Source: Virgibacillus_F flavescens (GTDB taxonomy: Bacteria > Bacillota > Bacilli > Bacillales > Amphibacillaceae). Taken from it: 64,000 bases of DNA. Below are positions 61,874 to 64,000 of this stretch, piece after piece. The notes beneath the pieces are model-generated. The model saw nothing but the letters and a program-made list of their open reading frames with translations, did not search any database and had not been told where the DNA came from. The translations under genes and the position numbers were made by a program. The stretch spans positions 2,790,001 to 2,854,000 of the forward strand of contig NZ_CP192260.1 of the NCBI RefSeq assembly GCF_050574275.1, in the 5' to 3' direction. Every line of letters begins with the position of its first letter. Positions within the stretch are counted from its first letter, which is position 1.

Positions 61874-63154
61874 ATGTCACATCGTGAAGTTCAGGTTGAT
61901 GAACGTTTACCATTTTTACAAAGCTTACCTTTAAGTATTCAGCACTTATTTGCTATGTTTGGTTCAACTGTACTAGTACCAGTTTTATTTAATGTAAATC
62001 CAGCAACCATTTTGTTAATGAACGGAATTGGAACATTAATTTATTTATTTATAACAAAAGGACAAATACCAGCATATCTGGGCTCAAGCTTTGCCTTTAT
62101 TTCACCGGTGTTTGTTGTTTTAGGTCAATATTCAGGTGGTACAGGCTATAGCTATGTACTGGGTGGCTTTCTTGCAGTTGGAATTGTTTTAACACTGGTG
62201 GCGATTATTGTTAAATTTGCAGGAACCGGATGGATTGACGTAATATTTCCACCTGCTGCTATGGGAGCCATCGTTGCTGTTATCGGACTCGAACTCGTCC
62301 CAACAGCCGCCGAGTTGGCTGGATGGGTTGCACCTGCAGCTGCTGACGCAACATGGTCAGTAAATCCAGAGGTAGCGCTAGTATCTTTACTGACCCTGGC
62401 AATCACCATTATTTGCTGGGTAACGTTAAGAGGTTTCTTAAAAATAATTCCTATTCTAATTGGAATAGTCGCAGGATATTTTATTGCTTTGGCTTTCGGA
62501 TTGGTGGATCTAACCAGTGTCAGCAATGCCGCATGGATATCCATGCCAGAATTTTATCAAATGAAAATTAACTGGTCAGCAATATTTATCATTCTGCCGG
62601 CAGCGTTAGTAATTATTCCAGAGCATATCGGTCATCTATTTGTCACAGGAAATATTGTAAAAAAAGATTTAACGAAAGAACCCGGCCTGGACCGGTCGCT
62701 TGCTGGTAATGGAATCTCAACTATCATTTCAAGTTTCTTCGGTGCAACTCCGAATACGACATACGGAGAAAATATTGGTGTATTGGCAATCACCCGCGTC
62801 TATTCTACCTGGATAATTGGAATGGCTGCAGTTGTAGCAATTATACTTTCTTTCTGTGGAAAACTGGCAGCGCTAATCTCCTCTATTCCTGCTCCAGTAA
62901 TGGGCGGAATATCCATTCTCTTATTTGGAATTATTGCTGCAAGCGGGATACGAATGCTTGTAGAAGCTAAGATCGACTATAGCCGTTCACAAAACCTGAT
63001 TCTTACCACAGTTGTTCTCGTTATCGGAATAAGTGGTGCAACTATACAAATAGGCGATGTGGCCCTTAAAGGAATGGGGCTAGCTACCATTGTTGCAATT
63101 ATCTTAGGTCTTTTCTTCAAAATTCTTGATGTTTTAAACCTATCTAATGAATAA
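61874..63154 (+). CDS. pyrP: Uracil permease (NCS2/UraA family)
   Basis: A 426-residue protein with about 12-14 membrane segments. Family marks: LSIQHLFAMFGSTVLVP near the N-terminus, AYLGSSFAFISPV, PEHIGHLFVTG with the substrate-site Glu, and ATPNTTYGENIGVLAIT. ATG 61874 follows GAGGAGG; the frame opens at 61733 within the PyrR leader. Regulation by the attenuator just upstream fits a pyrimidine import role. It is monocistronic and followed by a strong terminator. Confidence 0.93.
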   Translation: MSHREVQVDERLPFLQSLPLSIQHLFAMFGSTVLVPVLFNVNPATILLMNGIGTLIYLFITKGQIPAYLGSSFAFISPVFVVLGQYSGGTGYSYVLGGFLAVGIVLTLVAIIVKFAGTGWIDVIFPPAAMGAIVAVIGLELVPTAAELAGWVAPAAADATWSVNPEVALVSLLTLAITIICWVTLRGFLKIIPILIGIVAGYFIALAFGLVDLTSVSNAAWISMPEFYQMKINWSAIFIILPAALVIIPEHIGHLFVTGNIVKKDLTKEPGLDRSLAGNGISTIISSFFGATPNTTYGENIGVLAITRVYSTWIIGMAAVVAIILSFCGKLAALISSIPAPVMGGISILLFGIIAASGIRMLVEAKIDYSRSQNLILTTVVLVIGISGATIQIGDVALKGMGLATIVAIILGLFFKILDVLNLSNE

Positions 63155-63175
63155 ATAGTGAAATTCATTTTTCGC

Positions 63176-63220
63176 AAAAAAAGGGACATCCTGATTAGTT
63201 AATCAGAATGTCCCTTTTTT
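63176..63220. terminator. Bidirectional terminator between pyrP and the carboxypeptidase gene
   Basis: AAAAAAGGGACAT.CTGATT (63176-63196) and its complement AATCAGAATGTCCCTTTTTT (63201-63220) form a 19-bp stem with one mismatch and T runs on both strands. Confidence 0.92.
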
Positions 63221-63222
63221 GC

Positions 63223-64000
63223 TTATGGTTTCGCCAATATTTCAACAATCTTATCCTCAATTTCCTTACCGTCATCTTCATCCAGTAAATTGTTATTTAA
63301 TATAGAAAAGATAATAGTTTCACTTTCACGAGTGTTTATATAACCTGATAAGGAGCTGACCGAATTGATTGTACCCGTCTTAGCCTGGATCGTAGCATAA
63401 TTAGAGATTTCTTTCATTCTGTTTCTTAACGTTCCACCAACCATCCGGTCTTCGGCAGCGGCGACTGGAAGAGAATGATTAAAAGTAGAATACCAATCAC
63501 GTTTTTGAACTTCATACAACAACTTTGAAATTTGATTTGGTGGAATTAAGCTAACACCAGAGATACCCGATCCATCACGCAGTTTTATCGTCTCTATATC
63601 CAGTCCTAATTTGAGCATTTCTTCATCTATTACTTCAAGTCCTTTTTCCCAGCTTCCCTCGCCTTTCACAACTTTACCCATTTCTTTCACCAATACTTCA
63701 GCATGTACATTATTGCTCAATTTCATAAACGGTAACATTAGCTTTGCTAACGGCATAGATTCATGTTTAACTAAAACAGTTGCTGACTCAGGAGCTTTAC
63801 CGACTTTCAGCTCGCCGGTCCAGGTAATGCCCTGGCTAGCCAATGCTTGTTTAAATAGATCTAATGCATAGCCTGTTGGTTCCCATACCGCCATCCATTC
63901 CTTGACTGTCCAGGAATCAATAGGAATAGTACCTTCAATGGTTATGATATTTGACCCATGTTTCCGGCCAACTTCAATATCCTCTTCTTCGCCAGCAGCT
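63223..64000 (-). CDS. dacB: S13-family D-Ala-D-Ala carboxypeptidase/endopeptidase (PBP4 type), 5'-truncated by window edge
   Basis: The C-terminal 258 residues of a penicillin-binding protein. SxN motif in FMKLSNNVHAEVL and KTG motif in IQAKTGTINSVSSLSGY are visible; the SxxK motif must lie beyond the window. The frame continues without a stop to 64000 (GEEEDIEVGRKHGS upstream). It would trim or cleave peptidoglycan cross-links outside the membrane. An in-frame ATG at 63894 is internal and not a start. The equivalent B. subtilis gene is dacC; the symbol here is by family. Confidence 0.9.
   Translation of the reverse strand, partial: AAGEEEDIEVGRKHGSNIITIEGTIPIDSWTVKEWMAVWEPTGYALDLFKQALASQGITWTGELKVGKAPESATVLVKHESMPLAKLMLPFMKLSNNVHAEVLVKEMGKVVKGEGSWEKGLEVIDEEMLKLGLDIETIKLRDGSGISGVSLIPPNQISKLLYEVQKRDWYSTFNHSLPVAAAEDRMVGGTLRNRMKEISNYATIQAKTGTINSVSSLSGYINTRESETIIFSILNNNLLDEDDGKEIEDKIVEILAKP

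Noticed and set aside
62152..62544. 130-codon open frame antisense to the uracil permease
   Set aside because: Low-complexity Ala/Thr/Ile composition typical of the reverse strand of a membrane protein gene.
1..64000. tRNA, rRNA, CRISPR arrays, replication origin
   Set aside because: No conserved rRNA stretches, cloverleaf sequences, spaced repeats or DnaA-box clusters were noticed on reading; short RNAs could still be missed without a search.

Overview
The window looks like chromosome of a low-GC, spore-forming Bacillaceae. Evidence: AGGAGG ribosome binding sites throughout, SinR and Spo0F homologues, a YkuD-type L,D-transpeptidase, a YfmL-type helicase, a PyrR-type attenuator and an eps-type biofilm locus. 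I cannot name the genus. No rRNA, tRNA or CRISPR array was seen.

Layout. (1) 1-3.7 kb: a partial selO, a LysM/YkuD cell-wall enzyme, and a Fur-box-controlled FTR1/EfeU iron permease. (2) 3.7-23.0 kb: a resident topB (DNA topoisomerase III) split into two pieces by an integrated element of about 17.1 kb. Removing the element at the shared 7-bp sequence CTTCCCT rebuilds an uninterrupted 718-residue TopB. The element has imperfect inverted ends. It carries three tandem tyrosine recombinases plus a TnpC-like protein (Tn554-like logic), its own complete topB directly upstream of the recombinases, and a Lamassu-type (Cap4/DUF4297) defence operon whose SMC gene is frameshifted. It also carries a spo0F-like gene next to a decayed pyrG 3' end, a collagen-like spore-surface protein gene and a GIY-YIG gene. 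(3) 23.1-35.9 kb: a phosphodiesterase gene, then two peptide-modification (RiPP) modules. The upstream module is a paeninodin-type lasso peptide cluster (cyclase, precursor, HprK-like kinase, PqqD-like RRE, B2 protease, nucleotidyltransferase-like protein, ABC exporter). The second module has a different precursor and its own HprK-like, PqqD-like, S26-peptidase-like, ABC and nucleotidyltransferase-like genes, but no cyclase or B2 protease. (4) 36.0-57.7 kb: a long eps-type exopolysaccharide operon (epsA, B, C, D, F, G, L, M, N equivalents plus galU and galE) with an internal sinR-like gene, extra glycosyltransferases and a PglK-like ABC flippase candidate. An EAR-like leader RNA candidate lies between epsB and epsC. 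(5) 57.8-58.7 kb: a GNAT-like acyltransferase gene and an orphan lasso-like precursor gene. (6) 58.8-64 kb: a DEAD-box helicase, a flavin amine oxidase, a PyrR-regulated uracil permease and a partial S13 D,D-carboxypeptidase.

How it fits together. Sixteen-bp palindromes of the SinR-operator type (GTTCTTT half-sites) lie in front of the eps operon, the lasso operon, the second RiPP module and the orphan precursor. The eps copy fills the spacer of a consensus sigma-A promoter. This suggests that matrix polysaccharide and several modified peptides form one biofilm regulon, with the candidate repressor encoded inside the operon. The other notable structure is the topB-targeting element, which breaks the host gene and brings a replacement whose target sequence differs. 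All functional statements come from reading motifs, not from database searches.
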